Source: Glebionis coronaria (lineage: Eukaryota > Streptophyta > Magnoliopsida > Asterales > Asteraceae). Taken from it: a DNA stretch of 64,000 nt. Of this stretch, positions 11,301 to 21,325 are shown piece by piece. How positions within the stretch are numbered: the stretch's first letter is position 1; the number at the start of each line of letters is the position of its first letter. The notes under the pieces were generated by a model. It worked only from the letters and a program-made list of their open reading frames with translations. It searched no databases and was not told where the DNA came from. The translations under genes were made by a program, and so were the position numbers. The stretch is taken from the NCBI GenBank assembly GCA_025667525.1, contig CM046875.1, positions 286,582,140 to 286,646,139 on the forward strand, written 5' to 3'.

Positions 11301-12101
11301 CCAAGGAAAGACCAAGAGGAATAACGAGATTAGTTTTTCAATCTTGAAGATAATGAAACCCCAAAAACAAATCCAAGCCGTGACCTAGGTTGGTTCAACT
11401 AGGGTTTATCTTGGTGGTCTTGAGTATCAAGTTGTTATAGATAATACCAAATGATTAGTAGTAAAGAGGATGAAGACAAGATCTTGGCGAAGTTAATGTG
11501 TTCTTGGATGTATATGGGTACCTCAATCCTTAGCTGAGACATGGGATGAGAGAAAGTTATGAGATTTGTTTTGCATGTAAGATGAGTGTGTGTTTTGGCT
11601 TAAAAAGGAGAGAAAGAAAATAATATCTCCTTGGTAAGGCAATCCTTGCCAAATGTTGTGTTTCTTCACCAAAAACAAGACACCCCCTTGAACTCCTCAA
11701 GGTGCCATGTGAGAGTGATCAAAAAAGGAGGCAAAAAAGGTTTGCCAAGTGTTGTGAGGATTAACTAAAAAGGCAATGTGTATACTTGTATATTTTTCAA
11801 GGAATGTGCATGCATGTATGATGGGCATACACGGCTAGAACACAAAGGTAGGGTAGACATGTTTTTAATTTTTGTTAAGTATTGTGTATAATCACAAATA
11901 TATGCATTTTATTATTTGTCCATGTATAATTACAAGGTAACTGTTATGTACTTATTTACAACAAAATAAAATGCAAGTGTATAAGTACACAATGGACATG
12001 TTCACATATTTTATAAAAATATAATATATGAGAAAAAATATTCTAGCATTATTGGGTACAAATTTATTATATTTTATTATGGTAAAATCATGGATTTTAC
12101 A
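8310..12101 (-). repeat. Tekay-1 5' LTR
   Basis: A 3792-bp LTR, sense (minus) start TGTAAAATCCATGATTTTACC and end GGTGTCACA directly before the PBS. The start forms a perfect 8-bp hairpin. The interior is A/T-rich without coding sequence and carries repeated stretches: a 143-bp-spaced AGCCCACGGCTAT motif (10368-11040) and several AGTCCCTAGGG-like stretches between about 9430 and 9860. The right edge at 12101 abuts unassigned DNA. No partner LTR is in the window, so TSD and age cannot be determined. Confidence 0.85.
10368..11040. repeat. Degenerate tandem repeat, ~143-bp period
   Basis: The motif AGCCCACGGCTAT (or one- to two-base variants) starts at 10368, 10511, 10654, 10798 and 11028. The first three spacings are 143, 143 and 144, the last 230. 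Flanking words such as 'ttataggttacaag' and 'aagttc' also recur, so this is a diverged tandem array within the Tekay-1 LTR. Confidence 0.75.
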
Positions 12102-12950
12102 GAATTTGTGTTGATTGGTATTTGCAATAATAATTTAACGGCCTACTCTTTTTGACAAACTATAAAGTGGGTATAACGTACCGCTGGTCATGTACCCGGT
12201 TAAGGAAGGAGGTGTTATGCCATTAGTCGCTGAACAAATTCCCGGCTCGCATGTGCGTCAAATTGAAATTACTTACGATTATTATTTGCATCATACCTTA
12301 AGGTTGATTTACCGTAGATTCACATCCGAAACACAATGAATAAGGCTATTGCTTTGTGCTTTAGCCAAGTTCTAGAAAAAGTACGTGGTGAATAGTTGTA
12401 GGTAAAATTCTTTAAATTGGTTAAACCAATACCTCACCATAATATATGTAGAAATTTAGTCTCGTGAAAAAGTTTACGAAATGTTTTGTTAAACTTATGA
12501 TATAGAGATGTATGCATGCTTCTCAATACATCCATTTTGACATCAAAATTTATACTCTTAAAATTTAAGTTGAATGCTATCTAATTGACAGACACTTGAA
12601 ATTACTATGTCGTCATATAAGATTTTTGGACGATGTTGTGATGGAAAGAAAACTTTCATAGAATCAGAATTCGCATGATAGTTTTACGTTCTTTAGATTA
12701 GACGACTTAATTAAGTTACTTAGTGAGATCTGGAAACTTAAGGCATTCAGAAGGGATGAAACATGTTTACAATGCAAATAGTTTTTTGGCAATGTAAATG
12801 CCTTAAATATCTAGAAATTGCAAATTTGTTTGTCAACTGAATTGTTCGACAAGTCACTATGTTGAATGCATTCATTACTAGCAGATCAACTAATGTAATG
12901 GATCTATGTCAATATATGTTCTAGGATTCAAGGAAAATACTATGGTTAAT
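12102..12950. other. Unassigned non-coding segment between Tekay-1 and Athila-2
   Basis: 849 bases with no open frame of note, no LTR ends and no PBS that I can identify. If Athila-2 is removed, this joins directly to 57460, 80 bases before the Copia-1 gag ATG. It could therefore be the LTR/leader of Copia-1, but no initiator-Met PBS is visible and this is only positional inference. Confidence 0.45.
12946..12950. repeat. Athila-2 target-site duplication, left copy (TTAAT)
   Basis: TTAAT immediately before the 5' LTR. The same five bases occur at 57455-57459 directly after the 3' LTR. The pair proves that these two LTRs bound one insertion, although they are 44.5 kb apart. Confidence 0.93.
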
Positions 12951-13379
12951 TGATAGGTGTGTAAACACCCATCCTTTTACCACTTAATTACAATAATAAC
13001 CAGGCCAAAACGTGTATTTTATGTCGTAAATGTCGGAATTATGCGTGGTTTGTGTTTTTGTTGTGATTTAGGACGAAAATATGAAAATGGGAGAAAACAC
13101 GGGCTTTCACGGGCTTTTATCAAAGAAAAAGACAAAAGACGAAGTCAAGAAATCAAGAGTCCAAGACAAATTCTGATGATTTATCGAAGAAAAAGTCAAA
13201 AGACGGAAGTTTACTAAAAGCCGAAGAACTCAAGTCTAATTTATTGAAGAAATTACAAGACGAGTTTATTAATCCCGAGACAAAAGTCGAAGAATTACGA
13301 AGACAAGGACTTAATGATATTTAAAGAAAGAAGAAAGAGAGGAGGAAGCTTCCTTCCACTAATCACCTCCCTAATCTCC

Positions 13380-13388
13380 TATAAATAG
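13380..13388 (+). promoter_or_regulatory. Athila-2 5' LTR TATA box
   Basis: CTCCTATAAATAGCATCC about 430 bases into the LTR is a good plant TATA box. The copy in the 3' LTR is at 56088-56096, and the same CTCCTATAAATA context recurs in the diverged Athila-4 LTR. Confidence 0.8.
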
Positions 13389-13830
13389 CATCCATTTCAT
13401 TTCATTTCATTTTGTTGGCTAATAGTGACAATTAGTTCTTCCATCATTTACATTACTTGCAATTTAAATTCATGTCATTTCCTTAATTGTCTTGCACTTT
13501 TAATACCTTTAATTTCAAGTAAGTTTCCTTTTTATTGTTCTTAATCTTTACTTCTCTTGTTAATCTCCTATCTACCTTTCTTATTTAATCTTTAATCTTT
13601 ATGCTTTATTGTTTATGTTCATGTTCTTGAAGTTTTCATTGATTTAATCAAGTGGGTTTTGATTATTATGGTGTTTATTGTTAGTTTTATTGATTAGGAT
13701 TAATAGATTGTCATTAGTTGATTATTTGTGATTAGTCTTGTTTAATCTTTTGGTTGATTTTGATTAGATTGGATTAAATTCGTGTTATTATTCTTCCCCG
13801 TGTTCTTCGCTACTGTTTGTTTTCTAGGTT

Positions 13831-14366
13831 ATTCCGAACCAATCAAAATTATTCCGGATGAAGGCTTTTTGTTGATTATTCCGGATCAGGCAGTTTATTC
13901 CGGATAAAGGAGTTGGTCTAAAATATTCCGGATCAAGGCACTTATTCCGGATCAGCAATACATTCCGAACCAGCAGTTTATTCCGGATAAACCAAATATT
14001 CCAGATGAACTTGTTATTCCGGATGAAGTGATTTTCCGAATAAAGGTCTCAGTCTAAAAATATTCCGGATCAGTGAATATTCCGAATAAAGCAGATATTC
14101 CGAACCAAGCAACATATTCCGGATCAAAGGTGTTCATTCGGAATAACATATATTCCTGATCAAGGGTGTTCATTCGGAATATTCCAGATGAAGGGTTTGA
14201 TGTCAATATTCCGCATGAAGACTTTATTCCGAATGAGTGTTTTGGCTTGATTATTACGGATGAGCTATTATTCCGCATGAGGTAAATATTCTGAGTGAAG
14301 AATAATTATTCCGAACGAAGGTGACATTCCGAACGAGTGATTATTCCGAACGAAGGTTTATTCCGA
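13831..14366 (+). repeat. ATTCCGGA motif array in Athila-2 5' LTR
   Basis: I count about 23 ATTCCG/CGGAAT cores in 536 bp, often as tATTCCGGATnA or ATTCCGAAc, separated by 10-35 bases of non-repeated sequence, plus about five decayed forms (ATTCCAG, ATTCCTG, ATTCTGA, ATTACGG). The array lies 450-990 bases downstream of the TATA box, in the transcribed R/U5 part. The 3' LTR carries the same array at 56528-57063. Confidence 0.95.
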
Positions 14367-14759
14367 ATGAGCTGTTTTTAGTTTATTTTAGTTTCTGTTT
14401 TTAAGTTTGAATTTTTTAATCTTTACTTTTCCCGCCTTTTTACTTAGTCGCACTTTTAGTTAACTTGCCTTAGATTTACTTTAAGCTTGCCTTAGTTTAA
14501 GTTTAAGTTTGCCTTTAGGATAGTTTTAAGTTTGCATTATTTACTTTTCGTTGCGCTTTAATTTCTCGTCATTTATTTTTAAACATTTTTAGATTTTAAT
14601 TACCTGCTTTTACTTTAAAGTTTTTGCACTTTCCTTTTACTACAACGACCAAACTATTTGTTTTCACCAAAGACAGCTGAGTAGCACATTAACCCATTTT
14701 TCAATTCGAAGAGACTGGAACAACGATATTTTCTTACTAGGCAAAAGCTACGTATTAAA

Positions 14760-14774
14760 TGGCGCCGCTGCCGG
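14760..14774 (+). promoter_or_regulatory. Athila-2 primer binding site (tRNA-Asp type)
   Basis: TGGCGCCGCTGCCGG two bases after the LTR end, identical to the Athila-1 PBS on the other strand. Confidence 0.9.
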
Positions 14775-14995
14775 CTCTTTTCGTAAAGATTAACGGTTTT
14801 CTGTGAGAGACGCGTTGCTTTTTGGGATCCGTTCATTCGTGAGCGTTATTTTCTTGCTTAAGAATTTTCAAAAAAAATCCATAAAAATTAAACATTGTTA
14901 AAAACCCATAAAAATCAAAAAATTTCAAAAAACCCAAAAAGATTTTATTTTCTTTATAGTGTATATATATTCTCTTTGTGTTTGGTATTGTTTTC

Positions 14996-15013
14996 TTTTG
15001 CTTTCGCAGGTGT
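14996..15013 (+). promoter_or_regulatory. Splice-acceptor-like sequence before Athila-2 gag
   Basis: A pyrimidine-rich run ending TTTTGCTTTCGCAG/GTGT lies immediately before the gag ATG at 15014, inside the leader (14775-15013). Athila-1 has TTCTTTTGCAG/GTGT at the same place, and Athila-3 lacks it. It could be a real 3' splice site for a spliced gag RNA or merely a shared ancestral sequence. Confidence 0.4.
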
Positions 15014-16278
15014 ATGCGTACTAGATCTTCAACTTATCAAGAGCCCGAGACTCGTGAAGATTTAGCTATGGCAGGTGTGAACAACAACAATAATCCACCA
15101 CATCTCAACAATAACAACAACAATGTTTTCCACAGCCCGATCTTCGGACAATGGAGGAGCTTTGTCAACCCACCATGTTTGGACGAGGAGGACCGATTCT
15201 GCCGATGCAAATCACGGCTCCGAAGTTTTCGTTGAATCATCACATGATCCAACAAGTGCAAACTAATCCATTCCGCGGAATGCCTGATGATGATGAAAAC
15301 AAACAACTCGACAAATTCATTACTATTACCCAAAGCATGAAGTTGCCCGGTGCTACAATGGATGTCCTTCGCCTTCAACTCTTTCCACATACTTTATCAC
15401 ACCACGCCTAAAAATGGTTTGATCGTCTCCCGAAGAATTCCATTCATACTTGGGATGACATGACTCAACGATTTTTGTCGCGCTACTTTCCATCATCCAT
15501 GGTCACGAGCCTTCGAAATCAAATCAGCGGTTTCATGCAAGAACCCGATGAATCTCTCTTTGATGCTTGGGAAAGATATAATGTTTTGATCGATCGATGT
15601 CCAAACCACAACATGCTCCCCGTGACCTTTTGATACTTTCTACAACGGTTTGACTTTTCGTGATCGTGATACGATTAATGCAGCCGCCGGTGGCACATTT
15701 ATGAAAAGAAGACCCGAGGAGTGTAGAGAGCTTATTGAGAACATGACTACTCATCACAAAAATTGGGATTCCTCCGCTTCTTCAAGGAAAAACCCGAGAG
15801 TCAATGTTTCTTCTACTTCAGCAAACCCCGATATGACCGAATTCACCCGCATGATGACCGAAATGAACAAAAATATCTTGCTCATCGCTTCAAACCAACA
15901 ACAACAAGTTAAAGCGGTAGCAAATCCTTGTGAGACATGCGGCGGTCCTCACTCATACAGTGATTGTCCTTCTACTCAAGGCAATCCGGAAAACGTGTAT
16001 GCGGCTTATGGTAACTATTCACCGGAAAATTACCAAGCCCGACCTCAAGGGGATCGAAATTTGCTAAGTTACCGGTCCAACAACTATCTTTCACCCGGTT
16101 TTTCTCCTCAAAACCACAACCCCAACAACAATTACAATAGAAGCAACCAAATCCCACCTCGAGCTTCTAATCCTTATCAACCACCCACTCAACAAGCCCC
16201 ACCCATGAATCAAGATGTTGAAGCTTTAATGAGAACCCAAGGAGAGAAATCAAGAATCTACAAAGCCAAATTATCAAT
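15014..16278 (+). pseudogene. gag: Athila-2 gag, frameshifted
   Basis: Starts MRTRSSTYQEPETRED with Asn tracts like Athila-1 gag. Frame breaks follow: a shift near 15140, a TAA at 15409-15411 just before KWFDRLPKNSIHTWDD, a shift near 15630 (a stop within MLPVTF, while the neighbouring frame gives DTFYNGLTFRDRDT), and another near 16276. Between the breaks the gag domain is clear: LQLFPHTLSHHA, FLSRYFPSSMVTSLRNQ, DESLFDAWERYNVLIDRCPNH, INAAAGGTF. A C-x2-C-x3-H-x4-C knuckle (CETCGGPHSYSDC) lies near 15930-15970, followed by an Asn/Pro/Gln tail. It would be a capsid protein if intact. Confidence 0.9.
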
Positions 16279-17142
16279 TTGAAAGGGGATATCACTAAGC
16301 AAGGGAATGACATTAGATCCGAGCTTCGAAATGATATACAATCCTCCTTCAGCAATCAAACGAATGATTTGAAGAATATGCTGGCTAGTTTCTTACCCAC
16401 CACTCAACCCTCTACTTCGGGCTCTCTACCTTCAAACACCGTCACTAACCCGAGAGCGAATGTGAGTGCTATTACTACCCGTAGTGGAGTTACTTTAGTA
16501 GGACCATCTATCCCTCCCCCAGTTACTCCATCTACACCTCCTCCACCACCATTTATCCCTACTACTCCCACACCTAGTATTAGTTCACCATTACCGTCTC
16601 CACCTCGTCATGAAGAAGTACCCAAGAAGAATTCTCCAACCCCATTTTCCATCTTTAACCCTTCAACATCTCAACCTTCACCTTCTACACCTCCACCACC
16701 CAACCAAAGCATTACTTACCCTTCTCGACTCAACAAGGATAGAATTTTGACTAAGAAAGACATTCAAGTCTCTAACTTTTTGGAAAAGATTGCCGGCATG
16801 AAAATCACATTCACCCTTGTTGAAGCTCTTGCCGAAATGCCACAATTTGTCAAGATGTTTAAGGAATTGCTTAGTAAGAAGGAGAAGATGGTCGAGTTTG
16901 TTAATACTCGCTTGAATGAAAATTGCTCTGCAATCCTTCTTAAAGAACTTCCGGAAAAACTTGGAGATCCCGGTCGTTTTTTGCTACCTTGTACTTTTAA
17001 CCAAACCGACAAATTTACTGCCTTAGCCGATCTCGGGGCAAGTATAAATTTGATGCCTTTCAGCGTTTGGAAAAAGTTATCATTGCCCGACCTTACACCC
17101 ACGAAGATGACTCTTGAGCTTGCAAATCGCACTCTCGCTTAC
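16279..17142 (+). pseudogene. Athila-2 gag-protease linker and protease N-half (split by Athila-3)
   Basis: A continuous frame of 288 codons. It begins KGDITKQGNDIRSELRND (the equivalent of Athila-1 INLKADLVKQGNDLR), then ITTRSGVTL, a long Pro/Thr/Ser linker, YPSRLNKDRILTKKDIQVSNFLEK, and the retropepsin active site ALADLGASINLMPFSVWKKL (17023-17082). It ends LANRTLAY at the TSD CTTAC (17138-17142), where Athila-3 is inserted. The other half resumes at 52509 with PVGITEDVFIKVG. Excising the insert and one TSD copy restores the frame without loss or gain of a base. Confidence 0.95.
17138..17142. repeat. Athila-3 target-site duplication, left copy (CTTAC)
   Basis: CTTAC directly before TGATGGTTG. 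The second copy is at 52504-52508, directly after the far LTR end CTCATCA. Confidence 0.96.
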
Positions 17143-17884
17143 TGATGGTTGTATATTCACACTCGTTTAGGAAAACGAGGTAAAAGCGGTAAGTATTAAG
17201 TGTTCGTTTAGGAAAACGAAAGCACTTATGACCCTTTGTGTGGGATCGTTCTCAAGGAGGCTTGGTGCGTTGTGTTAAGAATTGATTTATGATTTTTTTG
17301 TGATTATATTGATGAGAAAAAAGAAAGAAAAAGACGAAACACGCTAAAAATTACTCTACGATGCAAAAAACGCGAAAACGCAAAATTTGACGAAACGAAA
17401 AAGTGCTCCAAAAAGTACCAAAAATTCAAATTAAACTAAGAAAAATATAAATAAAACAAAATTTAAAACCAAATTATCCAAAAACTTTTTAATAATTTTA
17501 AATTAATTTTTAAAGTCTAATTAAAAACCTAAAATTAAATAAAATAAAAAATAAGTCAATTTGAAAACTTTTTCTTATGTAAACCTCTAAAATATTATTA
17601 AAAACTTAAAAACTATTTTTAAGAAAATTTAAATCAAATTAATCTATTTTTTTTTACTTTTCGAATTTTAACCCTACAAATAATGTTAAAAAATAATTAA
17701 ATAAAAGGAAAAAGAAAAACTCAATTCCAAGAAATCCTAGATGATAAAAGAAACGCAAGAAAATTCAAATAGGCTAAATTAGCTTATAGCATAAGCTGCT
17801 AGGAGCTTACTAAGCTACGGCTTTTAAATAAGCCCAAAACCAATAGGTGTTAAATAGTTAATGCTTTGGGACTTTATCAGTAAA

Positions 17885-17950
17885 AGTCCCAAGGGCAGGC
17901 GGTAAGTGTGTTGGTTGTTGAGCGAGTGGTCACGGGTTTGAGGCTGGAGA
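17885..17950 (+). other. tRNA/SINE-like Pol III box sequence inside Athila-3 LTR
   Basis: Plus strand CGGTAAGTGTGTTGG followed about 30 bases later by GGGTTTGAGGCT (GGGTTCGAGGCT in the right LTR). These resemble an A box and a B box (GGTTCGANNCY) with normal spacing, as in plant tRNA-derived SINEs. No clear 3' tail or TSD was found, so a captured SINE is possible but not shown. Tekay-2 inserted within the B-like box of the other LTR copy. Confidence 0.4.
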
Positions 17951-20260
17951 ATCCCAAAATTTTTTACACCCACTTTTTTTTTCTTTTTACCACTTGTGTT
18001 TAACAGTATCCTTACTTACCCAAGCACAAAACAATTGAGTTCTATTCAAACACAACTCAAACACAGCTCAACTTTGATTCAAAAAAAAAAACAGATTAAA
18101 CTTCCTTACTTTTCAAACCCTCTATTTTTTATACTTCTTGATTCTTGCTAAAACTTACACAATAAACTCCAAAATTTAAACTAAACACAATGAAACTTAC
18201 TGATTTTGCAACTATGATTCACCAACTTGACTTAAACGAGCAACCTTAACTTCCTTTTATCCTTGTTCACAGTCCATGACACAACACACTATGAATTATA
18301 CGACTTTCCTTTGGTTGGCTGTTAATATATTATGGAACAAGGGGGGGCACCCTCACTTGCGTTTTGCAAGTGAGGAGTCAAAACAGACACGAAGACAACC
18401 AATCAAATACACAGATCAAGCGAACACGAATCAGAGTATACAATAAGAACATTCAAGCAGATAGATAATCAAATTTACCAACAACGTCAGTCAGCCAAGG
18501 CAACCAAAAACCAAACTAAGGCCAGATATAAAATTTATTAAACAGATGGTAATCAATGAACAGGACGGGTCGACTTTCTGATGGTCTGAGTGATGACAGC
18601 AAACAGAAATGACTATGGCACCAAGTAGTGAGCGCTAGTTATAAAAAAACTTATCAAGCATTCCTACTAACACCTCGATTTTGGGAAACCGTCACTATTT
18701 GAGAAGTCACGCCAAATCAAATCCTGAATGAACAGGTACCTTAGAGATAAACCGAACAAATAAGCAAGCCAAGATTCCCCTATTATCAAACAACGGACTA
18801 GGTTATGCTTTGACTGATGAACAGTGACCAACACTTATGTGCACTCTATCTTCCAAAGAACCGAACTTTTAATTGAAATAACTCTCGGTAAAAAAAAACT
18901 TAATATAATTTATACCTAAACAACACCAAACGCAGATTCTGAAATAATAAGTTCAACACTCCTTTGTTTGTTTTTACCTTTTCGGGTAATTTGGAAGTTA
19001 AAACATACTATGACTAACCTTACAGCAAAGGGGGCAATTCAAACTTAAACTAAATATTACGTGACATTCAGAATTAAACGCAAGTCCCAACACTAGCTTG
19101 TATGTGCAGACTAGAAAATCAGAACCATAAAAGCCTGAATTAACTAATAGCAATGAACATTAAGCGTGAAATAATCAATACGAAAACATCTTAAGCACTA
19201 AATGAGCAGAACTTTGAACAAATAAGCACATAACCAATAGAAGTCAAGTAGAAAAATTAAGAGACACTAAACTGGTTATGCTTAGACCAACAGCATGCCT
19301 GAGTTCAAACAAGTAGCTCCCCTTTTTTAAGGTTTCCTACGTTTATCTATTTCCTTTCCTCTTGTTTAGCTTTGAGTACATAGGCACACTAAATCACAAC
19401 GAATAAATGCAAATACTAGGAGCAATTAAAATGCAAATCAAATTTAAACGAGTCAGACAAGCAAGAATTCACTCAAATCAAGGAACTAATGACGAAAATT
19501 AAAGAATTACACAGGCACTCCTTACTTAATCCAAACTCATGGCATAATCACATAAACTACATTTAATCATGGCAGACTAATGAAAAATAAGAAAGAGAGG
19601 GAAAACGTACGGAAGAATGTACATCCACGCTCTCGGCTGTTTGAGCTTATGTACTCAGCGAAAACGAGTACAAGCTTCCAATCCTGCTAAGACTTATCAA
19701 ACGTGAACAGTAAAAGTAAAAATAACCCACGAAGTTAATTTTCTGAACTCTTTTTTTGATAAAAAAGAAGTGAAACCAAGTCTTGAGCGTTTACACCTCA
19801 CGACTTTGGTACCCGTGTTATCTCACCCACTGATACTTGATATAAAATGATATCAGGTACCCTTGGTCGTGTAATAACCCGAATACAAAACCAATGCGGC
19901 TTAGCTAAACCTCAATCTTTGACTGATGAATCTATGAAATTCTTTTTAACTTACTAAAATGTCACCTTCTTTGGAACTTGACACTATCTGAAAACCTTAA
20001 AATTCTTTAATAACTTAACACTCTCAGATTAGTTGAGACTAGTAAAAGAAAAAAAACAATTGGAACAAAGTTTATAAAGTAATACTCCTAAAACAAACAC
20101 AAACCCAAATGATTATACTGAAAACAAAACAGAAATTAAAGATTGGAACTTGTTTTCTTCACAAACACTAAACCATAATTTTTCATTCATAAAAAAGATG
20201 GCTTTACAAGGAAGTGAACCACGAAAACAAGAACAGGAACTACAGCTAACGCCTACCATC

Positions 20261-20268
20261 CCTTTTAT
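20261..20268 (-). promoter_or_regulatory. Athila-3 LTR TATA box candidate
   Basis: Minus strand TATAAAAGG within the near-palindrome CCCTTTTATAAGGG, about 1045 bases into the LTR. The right LTR has the same sequence around 51452-51466. Confidence 0.55.
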
Positions 20269-21313
20269 AAGGGTTACAAGATGGTTCTAGAAAATAAAAA
20301 ATAATCTAACCGTAATCTTGAATGTCCAGAAATACCCTTTGAAGATTCGGATCAAATTCGAATATGCTGGTCTTGATTCCTTAGTTTGAATTAATCTTGA
20401 AGCCATGTGATCTTTGTTTGGAGTTTTGTGATGGAAAGGATGTGATGAGATGATCCCTGACGTTAAATCATTCTTCGGGGCAAAGCAATGACTTTGGTTC
20501 GTTGATTTTCTGCCAGGCCTTTGTCTTGTTCTTCACTTTGAGACAACCCGTGAGCTGGGGTGGGGTCTGAGATGCATTCTAGGCGTGTGGGGATGGGTTA
20601 TGATGAAAATCAATCTAACACCCAAATCAATCACCCTTAATCTTTTTGGAATTAGGTTTTGGATTTTTAGGGTTTATCAAAGGCGAGGGAGAGTGTTGAT
20701 CCAGTTTTGGGGGTGTTTGTTATGTTAACCGTGAGTTTTAATCAAAATAAAACAAAGGTTAATAAGGGTTTGGGCTAAAGAATGGGTAAAAGAGTGGGCT
20801 GGGGGTGGTTTGGTGGGCTAGAAGTGGGTAATTCAACATAAGTCCTTAATTTAACGCCCGTTATCTCATACTCAGTCCAAATATTTTGCAGTTTTAGTCC
20901 TTAGTCATGACTCCATTAGTCCTTAAGTTAAATGGAAGGGCCTAATGTGTAATATCATAAACTTCAAGGCTGATTTTTGAATATCTTTAAACACAAAGGA
21001 CCTTTCTTGTATAGTCATGAATTTTCAAAGACCAAAGTTGACAAATATTCAAAGTAGGAGGACCAATATTGTACATTCTTCAAATTTCAAGGGCATTTTT
21101 GCAAAATTCATTATTTGGGCCCGGTTCTTTATGCGACTTCGTTTCCCGTGTTCGTTTTTGCTTCATTCTTGTGATCTTTTGTCATTTTCTCAATATCCGT
21201 ACCTAAAATACACAAGCAACAAACACAAGCATATATTTGGGTATTTTCATGATATTTTATGCATTTTAAGCCCTATTTAGACGATGAGACTATGTATAAA
21301 AGCAGTCTCATCA

Positions 21314-21325
21314 CTCCCCCATACT
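21314..21325 (-). promoter_or_regulatory. Athila-3 polypurine tract
   Basis: Sense strand AGTATGGGGGAG directly before the 3' LTR start, the expected primer for plus-strand synthesis. Similar TAGTATGGGGG/TAGTATGAGGGGG runs occur upstream at about 22757-22770 and 22700-22716. Confidence 0.85.

Larger units (their letters stand above)
12951..14757 (+). repeat. Athila-2 5' LTR
   Basis: A 1807-bp LTR, TGATAGGTGTGTAAACACCC at its start and ACGTATTA at its end. It carries a terminal hairpin with GTAA loop, a TATA box at 13380 and the CGGAAT/ATTCCG array. Relative to the 3' LTR (1805 bp) it lacks about 17 bp near 13170, which breaks the Lys-rich U3 frame, and has two extra TTTCATTTCA-type units near 13400. 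Confidence 0.95.
17143..21313 (-). repeat. Athila-3 3' LTR (left)
   Basis: 4171 bp, on the plus strand from TGATGGTTG to CAGTCTCATCA, so the sense start is TGATGAGACTGC. It opens with a 9-bp perfect inverted repeat. It contains the uninterrupted version of the sequence split in the right LTR, which is how the two later insertions are read. It also holds a 10-bp stem hairpin (18350-18375) next to a G7 run that is G13 in the other LTR, and a TATA-like TATAAAAGG (minus, 20261-20268). Confidence 0.95.

Noticed and set aside
12957..13217. Plus-strand 86-codon frame at the start of the Athila-2 5' LTR
   Set aside because: It is in a different frame from the Lys-rich U3 frame for most of its length and is disrupted by the 17-bp deletion; there is no independent support.
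13831..14366. ATTCCG array considered as a CRISPR-like or simple tandem repeat
   Set aside because: No constant repeat length or spacer length, both orientations of the core occur, and the context is an LTR.
18840..21280. Search for a host gene within the 4.2-kb Athila-3 LTR
   Set aside because: Only short frames in both LTR copies (for example 21017-21280 and 52208-52459); nothing resembles an exon or known domain.
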